This document shows positions 1 to 13,300 of a stretch of DNA of 64,000 nt, one piece after another. Source of the stretch: Protea cynaroides (taxonomy: Eukaryota > Streptophyta > Magnoliopsida > Proteales > Proteaceae); the NCBI GenBank assembly GCA_028583415.1, contig CM053276.1, positions 130,432,451 through 130,496,450 of the forward strand, read 5' to 3'. Every line of letters begins with the position of its first letter. Within the stretch, counting starts at the first letter, position 1. Made by a program: the position numbers and the translations under genes. The notes under the pieces were generated by a model, which was not told where the DNA came from, searched no databases, and saw only the letters and a program-made list of their open reading frames with translations.

Positions 1-442
1 GGTGTGGGACGTACCTGTCCACAAGAGAGAAGAAACCGAGAAGGAGAGATGGGGGGTTGGGCTGTTCGTACCTGCAAAGAGAGAAGAGAGAGAGCCGAGA
101 AAGAGAGCAGTTTTTTCTTCTTTTTTTTTCTGTAATCAATATCATAATCTGAATTTTTATTACTTAAAAAAAAGCCTTTATAAGGCTTATAACCCTAATT
201 AGAGTATAACTCTAAAAACTAATAATAAGCCAACTAAACAACTAAAAAGGGGCCCACTGTTGGGACCCACAATTCTAACAAACTGAAATTCAAAAAGGGC
301 CCACAATTGGGACCCACAACTCTAACAAACTAAAATTCCCACGTTACAACAATAAAAACAGAATAAAACAAAATAAAAAATAAATAGAATCCTACAGCTA
401 ATAGAATCCTAAACCTACTAGGACTCTTAGATGTCCTCATCA
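1..442 (-). repeat. 3' LTR of the gypsy element, truncated by the window edge
   Basis: Read on the minus strand the repeat begins TGATGAGGACATC at 442, directly after a purine-rich tract (CCGGGGAGAAT, about 443-453). It contains a TATA-like stretch (TTATAAAGGC, near 178-187) and pyrimidine-rich sequence further on, as expected of an LTR promoter. Its far end is outside the window. The length is therefore more than 440 bp, longer than the 250-bp repeat at the other end. Confidence 0.7.
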
Positions 443-689
443 ATTCTCCCCGGCCGGGAGAATTCACCTCCGTGAATAAACTCGCACGATCCACAAACCG
501 CTGCGCCGACTAGGAGCTCATCACCACCGCCCCGAGCTAGGTGATATCCCCGAATGCGTCGTCAATCCACAAGAGAGGAGGGAAGTCCGACGTCTCCGTC
601 TCCGCCGCCGGGTACACTCTAAACGGTCGGTCTGGCAGGGTGTCATCATCAACTCGTCCCGGTCTAGAAGATGTCACCTCAGGTGAGGC

Positions 690-3600
690 ACTGATATAAT
701 GCTCAAGCATATCTGGGTCAAGTCGCTGTAGCTCTTCCATAGAAACCCACGTACAATCAATATCTGGTCGTCTACGCCATCGAACTAAAAACTCTCGAGA
801 ACCGCCAGTATGGGTAGCGGTGACTCGCTCATCAATAATCTCCTCAATCTCCTCAACTCGCGCCTATATGGGGGTATGGGAGGGGTAGAGGTAGTAGTAT
901 GGCTAATACGGTCGGATGCAAAAAGTATCGGCGATGAAAGGAAAAGCCACAAGGCTATCGGGATAAACCGAAGGGGCGGTAGCGGGGTCATGGTAAGAAA
1001 CCGGGTCCTCAACATTGAAAATGTTGCTGATTCCCATGTCCGGAGGTAACTCTAGCACATAAGCATTCGCTCCCACTCGCTTAAGAATTTTGAAAGGTCC
1101 CGCACCGCGAGCATGTAACTTGCTTGACTTTCCTTTGACAAAACGCCGTGGTTTAATTCCGACCATTACCATGTCACCCTCTTGAAACTCTTGCAATCGT
1201 CGATGCACATCCGCCCTAGATTTATATTGTTCGTTACTTAGAGTTATCCTGCGTCTAATCTCCGCATGCAAGTCATGCATGTGCTGCACAAAAGACTTCG
1301 GCCGACCCGGGATGTCCTAGAGCTAGGACACAACATGGATAAGGTCCATGGGGTCCTAGGCGATGACCTAGACAAACCTCAAAAGGGGACAAACCAATGG
1401 TTCTATTTTTTGAAAGGTTGTACGCAAACTCGGCTTGGGTAAGGACACGGTCCCAACTAGTAAGGTGTTCGCCTATTGGACAACGTAACGGATTTCCTAA
1501 ACTCCTATTTATGACCCTCGGTTTGACCATCGGTCCGAGGGTGGAAAGCCGATGAAAAACAGAGTTTAGTACCTAACATGCGCCACAAAGTTCGCCGGAA
1601 ATGACTAGTGAACTTGACATCCCTATCCGACACTATTGTCTTAGGTAAACCATGATACTTGACGACCTCACTAAAGAAGAGTTTGGCTACAATGGAGGCA
1701 TCAAAAGTCTTTGAGCATGGAATAAAATGGGCCATCTTTGAGAAACGGTCTACTACCACAAAAACAGAATCATGACCTCTCGAAGTCCTCGGCAATCCTA
1801 GCACAAAGTCCATACTCAAATCTTGCCATGGGGTATGAGGAACGGGGAAGAGGAGTATACAGCCAGATTTTGCTTCGTTGTTTAGCAGTTTGACATGTTC
1901 GACACTGGCTAATAATTCGAGATACATCCCTCTTCAGGTTAGGCCAGTAAAATCGGTCCTCAACAAGGGCAATGGTTTTATCTCGACCGAAATGACCGGC
2001 TACCCCACCAGCATGTAATTCCCAGATTAGAAAGTCTCTTAATAAAGTCCCGGGAATACACAACCGAGTCCCTTTAAAAAGGAATCCATCTCCGAGTATG
2101 TAATCCGAGTGATTTGCCGATGGGTCTTCGCCGTAGAGGTATAAGGCTCACTAAAATCTAGGCATGTAGGATACTGTTCCTTAATTTGCTCAAACCCTAC
2201 AACCTCAATACTCATGGTTTGGAGCAATGCCTTAACCTGATTTTGACTAATTTCCGTGGAAAGATGGGCATGTGAACCCTACTTAATGCATCACAAACGG
2301 TGTTATCAACACCGGGGTTTATGTTTGAGCACAAATGTGTACTCTTGTAAGAATTCAGCCCACTTGGCATGTCTAGGGTTCGGTTTGGTCCCGAGAACTT
2401 AAATATTTCAATGCCCGGTGGTCCGAATATAAAACAAATTCTTGTGGTAAGAGATAGTGTCGCCAATAGCGCAAAGCTTGACAACCGCGTAGAATTCTTT
2501 GTCATAGGTGGAATACCGTTGCTTGGCTTCATTAAGCTTCTCACTAAAATAAGCAACAGGATGTCCTTCTTGAACAAGGACGCCACCAATTCCAGTGCCA
2601 GAGGCATCACATTGCACTTCAAAGACTTTGGAGAAATCGAGAGACGTAGAACGGGTGATTCGAGCCATTAACTTTTTGATTTCTACAAAAGCCTTAGCAG
2701 CCCTTTAGTCCACTGGAACTCTCCTTTTTTTATGCAATCGTGATGGGGGCCATGATGGCACTAAACCGTTGGATGAACCGCCTATAAAAGGTTGCTAAGC
2801 CGTGGAAAACTTCGCACTTCATGGGTGTTAGTCGGTTCGGGGCCATTCAATAATTGCTTTTATTTTCTCAGGATCAGCAGATACTCCTTGTTCTGAGACA
2901 ATAAATCCTAAGAAAATGACTTGATCACTCATAAAGGTACACTTCTTTAAATTGACATAAAGTTTTTCATTCAGAAGTGTTTGGAAAACTTTACGTAAGT
3001 GATCTAGGTGAGTGGTTTGTGTTTTGGGGAAGATGAGGATATCATCAAAGTAAACCACTAAGAACTTGCCATTGTATGGTCGTAGCACCCTGATTCATAA
3101 TTCTCATAAAATGTACTCGCATTGGTCAAACCAAAAGGCATGACAAGCCACTCATATAGACCGTCCTTTGTTTTGAAGGCGTCTTCCACTCATCCCCGTG
3201 TCTAACCCGAATTTGGTGATACCCACTCTTAAGGTCAATCTTGGAAAAGATTTTCGCTCCAACCATCATGTCTAGCATGTCATCAAGTCTAGGTATAGGA
3301 AACCTATACTTAACGGTGATTTTGTTGATGGCTCTCGCAACACACATACGCCAAGTTCCATCTTTCTTGGATGTAAGTAGAGCGGGTACCCCACAGGGGC
3401 TAAGACTTTCTCTAATGAATCCCTTCTCAAGTAGCTCATCTACTTGTCTTTTAAGTTCGGCATGTTCCTTGGGATTCATCCTATAATGGGGCAAGTTTGG
3501 CGGTAAAGACCCCCGGAACCAAATCGATAACATGTTGAATGTCACGCATAGGTGGTAGTTCGGTTAGTTCATCCGGAAACAACTGCTCAAACTCTTTCGG

Positions 3601-5565
3601 GGAGGGGTTGAACTTCTTTAGGAGCCTCAACAAATGGATTGGGCAGTTCTTTGTTAACTTGTGTGGCTACTAAAGCATAAATAACCCCGGTATCCTTACA
3701 CTCTTTTTCAAACTGTTTTGCATTCATGATGTTGAGTGTTTTCGAAGGGGTGTTCTTGGATGTGCTTCCCTTATGTTCTGGGACTTTTATCTCCTTAGGG
3801 GGACTAGGAAACAATTTGATTTTCTTACCTTTAAACTCAAAGACATAAGTATTAGCCCTCCCAAAATTAGTGATATCTCGGTCATATATCCAAGGTCTAC
3901 CAAGGATTATGTGAGCAACGTCCATCTCTAAGACATCACACCATACCTTATCTTCATATCCTGCAAATTGCAAGGGGACTAAACACCTTAAAGTGACGGA
4001 ATTGTAGATTGGTCAACCCGGGCAACCTTGTAAGGCTTAGGATGTGCTTCGGTTTGAGCCCCATTCTCGTTATAGCATTTTGGGACACGACGCTCATGCA
4101 ACTACCACTATCAATGACGACACGACAATTCTACCCCGATGACGGTGTAAGTAATGAAGATATTGGTGCGTCGCCAATCATCATTATTCTTGGGTTGCGA
4201 CATCATACAACGGACAACTCCTAGCCTAGAGATATCTATTACATCGTCCTCATCCAAAATAATTTCATGATTGTTCTTGGGGTGTGACGCAATACAACGG
4301 ACAACTCCTAGCCTAGAGACATCTGCCATTTCATCATCTTCATCCGAGATAGTATCATCAGTCTATGCTCTTCGTATTCACCTTCTTGGGTATCCTCCGG
4401 AATAGGCTCTTCATACTCTGGTTCACCCACATACAAGTTTCGGTTTGGGCACTCCCTAGCAAAATGACCATAACCTTTACATTTGAAACACTGTGCTTGG
4501 CCACTCTTTTTGGGCGCTTCTCCCAAAATGCCTTTACCCCTTATTGTCAAGTGGACGTGGAGGGTTAGGGGTAGAAGTATTTGAAAATGGCTTTCGGAAG
4601 TTAGACTCCCCGATGGGAATCCGCTTTCTTACGTGGTGTGAACTTCATAGTCCCTTCTAATTCTAGTGCTATACGGAAGGCTTGAGGGACGTTTCTAACT
4701 AGAGTGAGGTGCTAGCGTAACCCGGATGTCATGATTAAGTCCCGCAAGGAACCTAACTAGTGTTTGATCAACATCCTCTCGAGTCCGGCCGGATTTTCAA
4801 TTCGTTAAATTTAGCCATGTACTCGGCCCGACATCTTACCTTGCTTCGGGTTAGTCATGTCTTTTAGGAGTTGGTGCCTATAGGTGAGAGGTAGAAATTC
4901 CCGCTTAAGCCTTTCTTGCATCTCACGCCAAGTTGAGACGGGCTCGTGACCTAGATTTTCTTCTTGATATTCTAGTTCAATCCGGAAATCCTCGAGCAGC
5001 TCCAACGAGCTTCATCTTGGCAAACCTAAACTTAAGTTCTTCGAGACGGCTCATAAAATTCAAAGTACCTATCCATTCGATTGATCCAACCTAAAAGAAT
5101 CTTGGCATCTATTTGTCCATCATAGTCCGGAACATCTACTTTGATCATCCTCCTAACATCCACTCCTCTATCTCGATGTCCATAGTCATCATCATCTCCA
5201 AGAGGAGAGTGGTGTCTCTGACCTCGATATCCTCGACCTCTAAATCCTCCTCTATTCCTACCGTGGCCTTGACCGTGGAAATTGTCATCTACCCTATCAT
5301 GGTCATCAATATAATCATGATGTCTATCGTTCCTAGGGTTTTCCGGAATAGTGTTGGGATTGTTCACTCTAGGTCCAATGCCGTAGCCATTTTGACCTTG
5401 CTGCCCATGAGCATTCCGATTGGTTGTTTCAAGGGCGTAAGTCTATCGAAGGACTTGGATACTTTGGATCATGGGTTGGAGATTGGATGCCAACGCTTCA
5501 TTGTTAGCTTTTAATATCTCTTGTAATTGCTCAGAGGTTATGGAGGTATTGGATGGGTTCGACAT
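690..5565 (-). pseudogene. gag-pol of the gypsy chromovirus (multiply frameshifted)
   Basis: Gag starts at an ATG at 5565 (MSNPSNTS...), about 90 bp inside the primer-binding site. It continues through the chromoviral gag core around 4800-5110 and a CCHC zinc knuckle (CFKCKGYGHFAREC, 4449-4490). An aspartic-protease-like region lies at 3590-3970. Reverse transcriptase spans about 2830-3520, with [11 protein letters not shown] and the YFDD catalytic box at 3041-3052. RNase H (VQCDASGTGIGG) lies near 2600. The integrase has an HHCC-type region at 1930-2040, a DDE-type core at 1510-1900 and a C-terminal GPF/Y-like region at 950-1260. A chromodomain (REFLVRWRRRPDIDCTW) lies at about 690-840. The pieces fall in different frames with stops between them, so I call it a pseudogene. 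Confidence 0.9.
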
Positions 5566-5653
5566 ATTTTTGTAATTTTTACCACTCCTAGTGGACATAC
5601 AAGATTGACTCCACTAAGTATCCTAACTAGCACCTAACGGACGTTCTAACCTA

Positions 5654-5666
5654 GGCTCTGATACCA
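5654..5666 (-). other. Primer-binding site (initiator tRNA-Met type)
   Basis: The minus strand reads TGGTATCAGAGCC, the usual plant retrotransposon primer-binding site complementary to initiator tRNA-Met. It lies three bases inside the end of the 5' LTR, which fixes that LTR boundary at 5670. Confidence 0.85.
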
Positions 5667-5669
5667 AAC

Positions 5670-5919
5670 TGATGTAGGCTAACCTATGGTTTATTATGAA
5701 CATGACATGAAACCTAATTAATAATTGCTTAGTTGATCATGTTACTTGGCTTTATACTGTTCTTTACTTGTGGTTATCATGATACTAGTCTCGTAAGCAT
5801 GTCATGTGTGTTGCTGCCCATAACAGTCCCTACACATTAGTTAATTATTTCTTTAATCCTTTTGTTAGTTGGTCGTGTAAGAGTAGGATAAACTAGAGAC
5901 CCTAGGTTAGCCTACATCA
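5670..5919 (-). repeat. 5' LTR of the gypsy element, 250 bp, with long inverted ends
   Basis: The repeat starts TGATGTAGGCTAACCTA (minus strand, from 5919) and ends with the inverse, TAGGTTAGCCTACATCA, next to the primer-binding site. A 17-bp perfect terminal inverted repeat is unusually long for an LTR. It is not similar to the LTR at 1-442. Confidence 0.75.
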
Positions 5920-5974
5920 ATTCCTTTTGATATACATTCTACTTTTCTACAGTCCTGACTTTTTAACATCTTAG

Positions 5975-8900
5975 GAGGAGCGACGTCTGTTATATGTGGC
6001 AATGACTCGTGCTCGGAAGAAACTCTACATTTTATATGTTGTTATGGATTCAAATTGGCAGGTTAGATATGAATTAATTGCTTACATTAAAGGTTGTCAC
6101 AGTGACAAGGCACCTGCCTAGGCGACGAAGGTGCCTACCTAAGTCCCTAGTTTCCAAGGCATTTGGATGCTTAGGCGATGCCGTGACAACAATGCTTACA
6201 TTTTCTTCCACTTCTCTCTACGTTTGGTTTGTGAAGTATCAAATTGTGGCCTTCCAGTTGCTTCAACCCTCACGTTTTCTCAAAGAAATTCCAGAACATC
6301 TCCAGGAGGTCCAGGTATATGGTTCACTGTCCTGATTTTGTTTCTTATATTTCTTATTATCATTTCTCAGTCTCTTTTTTTTTTAATCCTTAGTACTGTA
6401 ATCATGAATATTGTCCACAATATCATTCATAGTATTATGCTTTCCCCTTTTTTTTTTTTTTTGGTATATTACTTGAATCCTAACCTTTTAGGTATCTAAG
6501 TTCAATCATAAACAAAGAAGGTGATATAGAGGATGATGTTTCACAAAGGATTAAAATAGAATGGATGAAGTCGAGAGGTGTGTCTGAGTGTTGTGTGTCG
6601 GTATATTCCTTTAAAACTTAAAAGAAAATTTTATAGGACAGTTATTCGACCAGCGATGATGTGTGGTGCGTAATGTAGGACAGTTAAGAAGCATCATATA
6701 GATAAACTCAGTGTAGTTGAAATGAGGATGTTGTAATGGATGTGTGGCAAGACTATGAAGTAGGAAGGATAAGGTAAGGAATGATCATATTAGAGTTGAT
6801 TTGGGAGTAGCCCTGATACATGATAAACTACGAGAAAGTCGTTTGTATGACCATGTTCAATGGAGGCCGTTAGATGCTCCCATAAGGAGGAGTGATTTGA
6901 TTCAGATTGAAGGATCTAAAAGAGTTAGGGGCAGACTTAAGATGACTCTGGGGGAGGTGGTGAAGAAAGACATGCATAGCTTAAGCCTTGCTTCAAGTAT
7001 AACATCGAACAGAGCTGATTGACGGACAAAAATCCATGTAGCCGACCCCATTTAGTTGGGATAAGGCTTTGTTGTTGTTGTTGTTATTGTTGTAGTACTT
7101 GAATCCTAACCTTGTTCTTTCAAGTTTCAACCCCATCCAAACAATGCTTTTGCATAAACCCCTACTTTTGCTAACTTCAAAGCCCTAATTCTGTTGCTAG
7201 TTTTCTAACCTACTGTTATTCTCCAACTTTCAACTTCTCTTCGAGTCCTTGCTATTACTTATCATTCTAAGCCTTAATTTTGTGAAAATTTTCTGGTTTC
7301 CATGCTTCTCTTATTATTCCCTGCTCCAGTAGCTTGATATACCTGTGATAGACCTACCAGGTAGTTTAATTTTATCAATGAGCTTCTTTATTGTCTCTGC
7401 TCCCCCTCAATACCTTTCTGAAATTGTATTTAAGAAAATACCTCCCAAAAGGGAAACTGTAGCCGACTGAATCACACTTGGAAATAATTCCAACTGAAGT
7501 GGCTACTTGGACTACTTAATTTGTCATTCTGACAATTGGATGGATGGGGACGGACATGGTAGGCTGCATGTCAAATTTGGGAGCCTGTCTCAATCATATG
7601 GCATTATCTCTCACCATATATAAGTCTGTTTTCCCCTTGTTTCTTTGGCCGTCTCTTTATTTCAATCGTTTGTGAACAAAATGTGATTTTTTTTCAAGCG
7701 TTGAAATGATGGAAAAAATTGACTAGTCTTAACTCCTACACATTGTTAGATCATGATTTGGATAACATGCGGCATTCCCACTGAACTTGAACCTCATTAA
7801 CCGCTGCCATATGGGAAACCTCTTACTTGAGCTTCATTAAACACTGCCATATGGGAAACCTCTTAGGTTGTAATGCCTTCCAACGGTGCTTCAGGACTCA
7901 GGTGAAACCTCACTCTCAGAATTAAATATAAAAAATATGTAACTAAATCAACTAAATTTTAGTAATTTAGTATAAAACCCCCTAAAAGTCTTAATAATCC
8001 TAAGGCCATCTCCCTCTCATCATTTTAATCCCCAAAAACTTATAGTGCAAAAATTTTGAGTAAATTATTTTGGGTTCTATAAATGGCATCATCTGGTGAT
8101 TACTAATCTTACCTTTTTGTTTAGGGTGAGTTGTCTAGGAAGGAAATACAAACTATGCCTGGGAAGCATATTCAAGTGACTGCTCAGTTAACTATTGCCG
8201 AACGGGGATGTCAACAATCCTCTAGAACAGATTTGGTCCAAGCTGATTCTGTTAATGTTCAATTTGATGAAATTTCGGAATCAGAACTGGTTGTTGCATC
8301 TATTGGGAATAGCTTTCTAAGAAGGTATTTTCCAGGATGGGATTAGTGTCTAGATGTTTCCACCAATTCTTATTCAGTTTAGCTACTTGGTTTCAATTTG
8401 CTTTTGACTTAACTATCAGTATTTCGCAGATTCAGTGTAGAAGACCGATCAACTGTCTCCCGTTTATTCCATCAATGGGCAACGAAGAAAGCATTTCAAG
8501 ACCCAAAGCGGTTGCTAGACAAGGTGTTCTGTTATTATTATTGTTATTTTTTTCATATGGCTCTGGTTTATTTAAGAAAACTTCTAAAAGTGTGGTAAAT
8601 TCTTTTTTATTAAACAAGGAATCCTGTTTTGTAAGCCTTTGAGCTTCACTCGCAGTAATTTTGTAGTTCAACCTTCATTACCTGAGATTAGATGTATATA
8701 TCATCAGTATATACTTGAAGCTACTAGAGTACATATGTTTTCTTTGTGTTAACCTGTATATTATAAAGAACGGATATCTTAGATTAAGACAATAAAGTGA
8801 GATTGACAAGTTTGATTGACCAAAACTTGTACGGTAAATTGGTGAACTGGATAAAGACTGATAGGAGTAAAAGGATTCATTACAGCGGGAAAACAGGGTT

Positions 8901-9601
8901 GGTTGTTTGGGTCTGAAGGGTTTCTCACTACTTCTTGTGGGTTCTTTATGGTCGTTTGACTTTTAGCGAGATTTCTTCACTTGATGGTTATAAGCATTTG
9001 AACTGATTGGGTTTGAGCTTGGCTTATTAGACAGCTAAATGTAGACCTTTAGATCATTGATGATAGCTTGTATTTGGTTTTAAGAAAAAGTATTGCAGTA
9101 CGTATGTGTGTGTGTGTGTGTGTGTGTGTATAACAGAGAAAGAAAGGAGAAAAAAGATAAAGGTTCCAAGGATCCATAGATAGAGCTCTCCTCCACATCA
9201 TCTGCTTATGTTGAAGGAATTAAGCTTCAGACCATGAATCCACACAGAAAGAGCAAAATTGGCTGCAAATATGGAGTATTCCATATTGCAATAATGAATA
9301 AACATGTGTGTGGCAACTGTAGCTGTAGACTTCTAAAAAATTCATCTCCTTAAGCAATTTAAACCATGAAGGCTTCACTGTACTGGCTCTTCTAGATGAA
9401 CAAAGTACCCTTACCCTGAGTAATAGATAACGGTTTATCTATGACCTGAAAACTAAAAATACTGAGCCTCATGGCCCTCATCCTATGGGATATGGCATAA
9501 GCACATAACCATTAGCTCTATCATCTGCATACTACTTACCAGTCATATAAAAATAGGAATAAAATGACCTGTGGTCCTTGAGAATCAGTTTCTAATATTT
9601 G

Positions 9602-9640
<39 letters not shown>

Positions 9641-10331
9641 GTGTGTGTGCTCTGTGCTGTCTTCCCCCATAATAACTTTTTCTTTAGATTTTGTCCATCT
9701 CTTCTCTCCCCTTTTCCCCTACTATATTTGACTTCATCTGCTAATGAGAAATTTGACTAGTAACAATAAATCAATAATACGCCTTGTTTTCAGTGGGGAA
9801 TACTTGATGATGTGATGCTGTCATAAAATATTGGGATCTAGTTTTGATTTCAACCAACATCTTTTTGTAACTTCTTGAATGAATGTCCAATTTTGGCTAG
9901 GTCTGGTTCAAAACTTTGACTTCAGATTAATTTTTAAATATTAGAATTTCTTGCTGATATGAAAAACATTACTTATAGTACCTATGTTTTGTTCATGTAC
10001 TTGGTGATATGAATTACATGGGAGTTTCATTCTAGTTTTTTTATTCACCACTTTTTATATTTCCATCTTTCCAAGCACATTTTTCTTAAGCATAGCACTA
10101 TAAGACATCCAATGCGGAGTGTTGATGTTCTGACAGCTTTTTACCTATGGTTCTCATAACCAGGTTGGATTTGTAATCGATGAGCGGCTAAGAACCAAAA
10201 CAAGCAAAAGCAAGGTCATGCAGCTTACCATTGTACTCCAGAATAATTTTCTTGTCTTTGTTTCTTTAGTATGAAACTATATGGAGCCGTAGGTTCTATA
10301 AATTGTTCTTGAGAAAACTTGCTTTGTGCGT

Positions 10332-10384
<53 letters not shown>

Positions 10385-13300
10385 TCTCTCTCTCTCTGTA
10401 TGTACGTGTGTGCATGTGTGTGTGTTAAAAATGCATACAAAATTGGCGAGTGAAAGGGCAAACATCCAATTCAGACATTTGGATTACCAATGTAAGTGCA
10501 TTAAAAAATGAACCATTGTATGTCCCAATTCTATTATTTCTTCCTTTGAAATGCTGCGATGACAGTTTTGTGATATTTCTTTGGTTTCAAATACTGAAAT
10601 AGTTAATGATTCTTCAGGATGTTTTGCGTGCACTGAAGTCCTGTCTGAGGAGTGATGAAGCATTTCAATATGCTGGATATGTGAGTTAATGCCATTCATA
10701 ATAGGGTAAATTACACCTGGGATACCTAACATTTAGAGAAACTGTCTGGGGTACCTCACGTTTGGAATATTATGTTTGGGGTTTTTTTTTCGTATTTCCA
10801 ACTTTGTCCTGCGACCTCCTCCGATGGAAACACATGTGATCTTCCGAGCGGAGAGGGTCAGATTCAGCTGCCGCCACCACCTATAAGGTGCAGAGCATAG
10901 CCAGGCCTCTCCATTGTCTTCCTTGAAACTGGCTGCCGCCTCTGCTTCTCCCTGCTCCCCTGCCCTCTATTCCCTCTGCACACCTCCTCTGTTGCAAACC
11001 CTGCGGCACCCCTTCCCTCTCTATCTCTCCCCCCCCCCAAAAAAAAAAAAAAAAAAAAAAAAAAATATGCTGCTACATTCAGGGCCGACCAATCGCCCAG
11101 CCCATGAGCTATTGTGCAGGGCCTGCAGGCCTTGATTTCAGGAATCTCATAGTAAAGTATTTCAAGATTCAGTTTAAGATGCTTACCCAACTGTTACCTT
11201 TTTTTTTTTTTTTGTTGGATTAAATCAAATATTAGATCTCTGTCTCTCAGTTCATCCACTTAATATAAGATTTAGAAGTGCTTTTTTCTTGTATTTATTC
11301 TTGATTTTATGTTTCTTAGAACTCAAAACTGATGCATGCGCTGTAAATTTGTTGCCTTTTGTTGGTGCTGCTGCTGCTCCTTTAATTTAAGTTGCATTGC
11401 TTGTGAATCTCATCTCCACACTTCCTTCTATCCTGCCATTATCTGAAACAGGAGTTACTGTTCCCTTATCTTATAGGATTCATAAAAAACGATTGATCTG
11501 CCATTTGAAGAACTGAAGATTCGTGTGCCAGCAGAACTATTACTTTACTTGCATGTTGAACATGCAATGCGGCTGTCTTCCCCTACTCCTCTCCTGATCT
11601 TTCACTATCGTCAACAACAATTGTCTTAGACAAGAATCGTCACTCTGGTTAAAACTTACGACCCTACTCTGTTTCTCTCTCCCTCACTCTGGTTTACGAT
11701 TTGGTGCAAGTGGAAGGTGGAATGAGCATGGAGGCTCCATCTACAGTTCCTCCAGAATTGGTGATGTTGAATAATGCACTTCAATTAGTAAGATTTTGTA
11801 ATATTGACGAAGGCACTTCAATTAGTAAGTTTTCCTCTTCCTTCAACATTTTTCAAGTTTTAACCCCTCTTTCTCCCTTTGAGTTGTTGGGTTGAGAGAT
11901 ATACCTGCTCTGTTTTATTTCGAGAATTAAACAAGCAAAATGGGTTTAGTTTTGGTGGCTGGGATGGAAGATTGAGTGGTTGAAGAATAGGAGTAAGTAG
12001 GAATGTCGTGTCTCAGGTTACTGAGCTTTAAAGACTGGAAGAGATAAGGTAGAAATCCAGATTCTGAGGACAGTATTGTAGTCAGAGAGGTTGGGGGTTG
12101 TGCAGAGGTGGGGAGATGTGTAGATAGATAGGAGGGGTGGTGGAGATGCAGAAGAGTCTAGGAGCCTGAAAGAGATCCGAGAGAGAGAGAGAGAGAGAGA
12201 GAGTGCTGTGCTCTTCAAGTCCTGAAACTGCAGTCTCTCCGTGAGCCCCAAAAGGCAAAACAGAACGAAGGGGGGAAGGAGGGTGGTGCTTCGCATTTGC
12301 AGGCAAGACTGTGAGAGGATTAGCCAGAAGGGTTGTGAGGCTGTTGTTGCCATGAGGGAATGAATGAGAGGGGGTGTGAAGTTTGCATTTGCTAGCGAGA
12401 GAATTAGTGGGTGAGGGCAGTGAGGCTGCTGTTACCAGGAGGAAATGAATGTGGGTGGGAGGGTGGGGAGACAGGTGCAGAGGGAGTGGGAGAGAACAAG
12501 GAGATAATCCAAAGGAAGGGGAGGGAGAAAGGGTAAAATGGAAATATAAAAATAGAATGTACCCTAAGCATAACACTTATGAGACATATGGTACCCCAAA
12601 TATAATATTTATGAAACATGATGCACCCCAAACATAAAATTTGAAACGTGAGGTACCTCATGCGTAGTTTCTTTAAACTTTAAGTACCCCAGGTGTAATT
12701 TACCCTTCATAATACATATGGTTGCACTGAATTATGATACAATTTTTATGGCTGGGCATTTTGAGCAACTTTTATCATACATTGGTGATAAAAATCCTAA
12801 GGCTGTATACTTGCAATTTCTTTGTTCCTACAAAACTCGGCCCACTTTTGAAATAAAGATGCCTCATCAGTTCACTAGTGAAAGTTTGCTTTGATAGGTT
12901 TTGAGGTGGGAGCAAATCCCAGCTGATCAACGTGCTCATCTGTTGAGGGAGAAGCAGGCAAGTTTTCATCTGTAGATCACCTTAGTTTTTTATGAATATT
13001 TGAAGTTATTCCTTTGCTTGCAATGCTCTCTAATGGCCAAGTGGCGAAATGTACCGGTAAACACAATATACTTTGGCAGGAGAAGATAGCTGATCATAAT
13101 AATGAATAAAAAATTTCTTCTGTTTTTTAAAATAATTGTTAAGTGGCTTTCATATATTTTCTTTTAAAATATATTACATATTTAGGAATTTATTTAGTAT
13201 TAAAAAACTGGGATCAAGTATAGTCCCTAGTGCATACATCAGGTGTTGCATCTTATCTTTCTTCTCACATTCGGAGAATAGGCAGGACATAGGAATATCC

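Larger units (their letters stand above)
1..5919 (-). mobile_element. Ty3/gypsy chromovirus LTR retrotransposon, decayed, antisense in a helicase intron
   Basis: On the minus strand the order is LTR (5670-5919), primer-binding site, gag, protease, reverse transcriptase, RNase H, integrase, chromodomain, purine-rich tract, second LTR (442 down to 1, cut by the window edge). The order RT-RNaseH-integrase and the chromodomain after integrase place it in the Ty3/gypsy chromoviruses. The reading frame is broken many times by frameshifts and stops, so this copy cannot be autonomous. It lies just upstream of the first visible exon of the + strand helicase gene, so it sits in one of that gene's introns in antisense orientation. 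The two terminal repeats do not resemble each other (see findings). Confidence 0.92.

Noticed and set aside
10225..10465. Arg/Glu-repeat open frames on the minus strand
   Set aside because: Translation of the (CT)n microsatellite, not a gene.
12018..12661. Overlapping Pro/Ser/Leu-rich minus-strand open frames
   Set aside because: Purine-rich interior of the Mutator-like element; no conserved motif, three overlapping frames of similar length.
12715..12800. Open stretch [19 protein letters not shown] considered as an extra helicase exon
   Set aside because: There is no AG acceptor in front of it, and the exons on both sides (ending at 10680, starting at 12898) join in frame without it.
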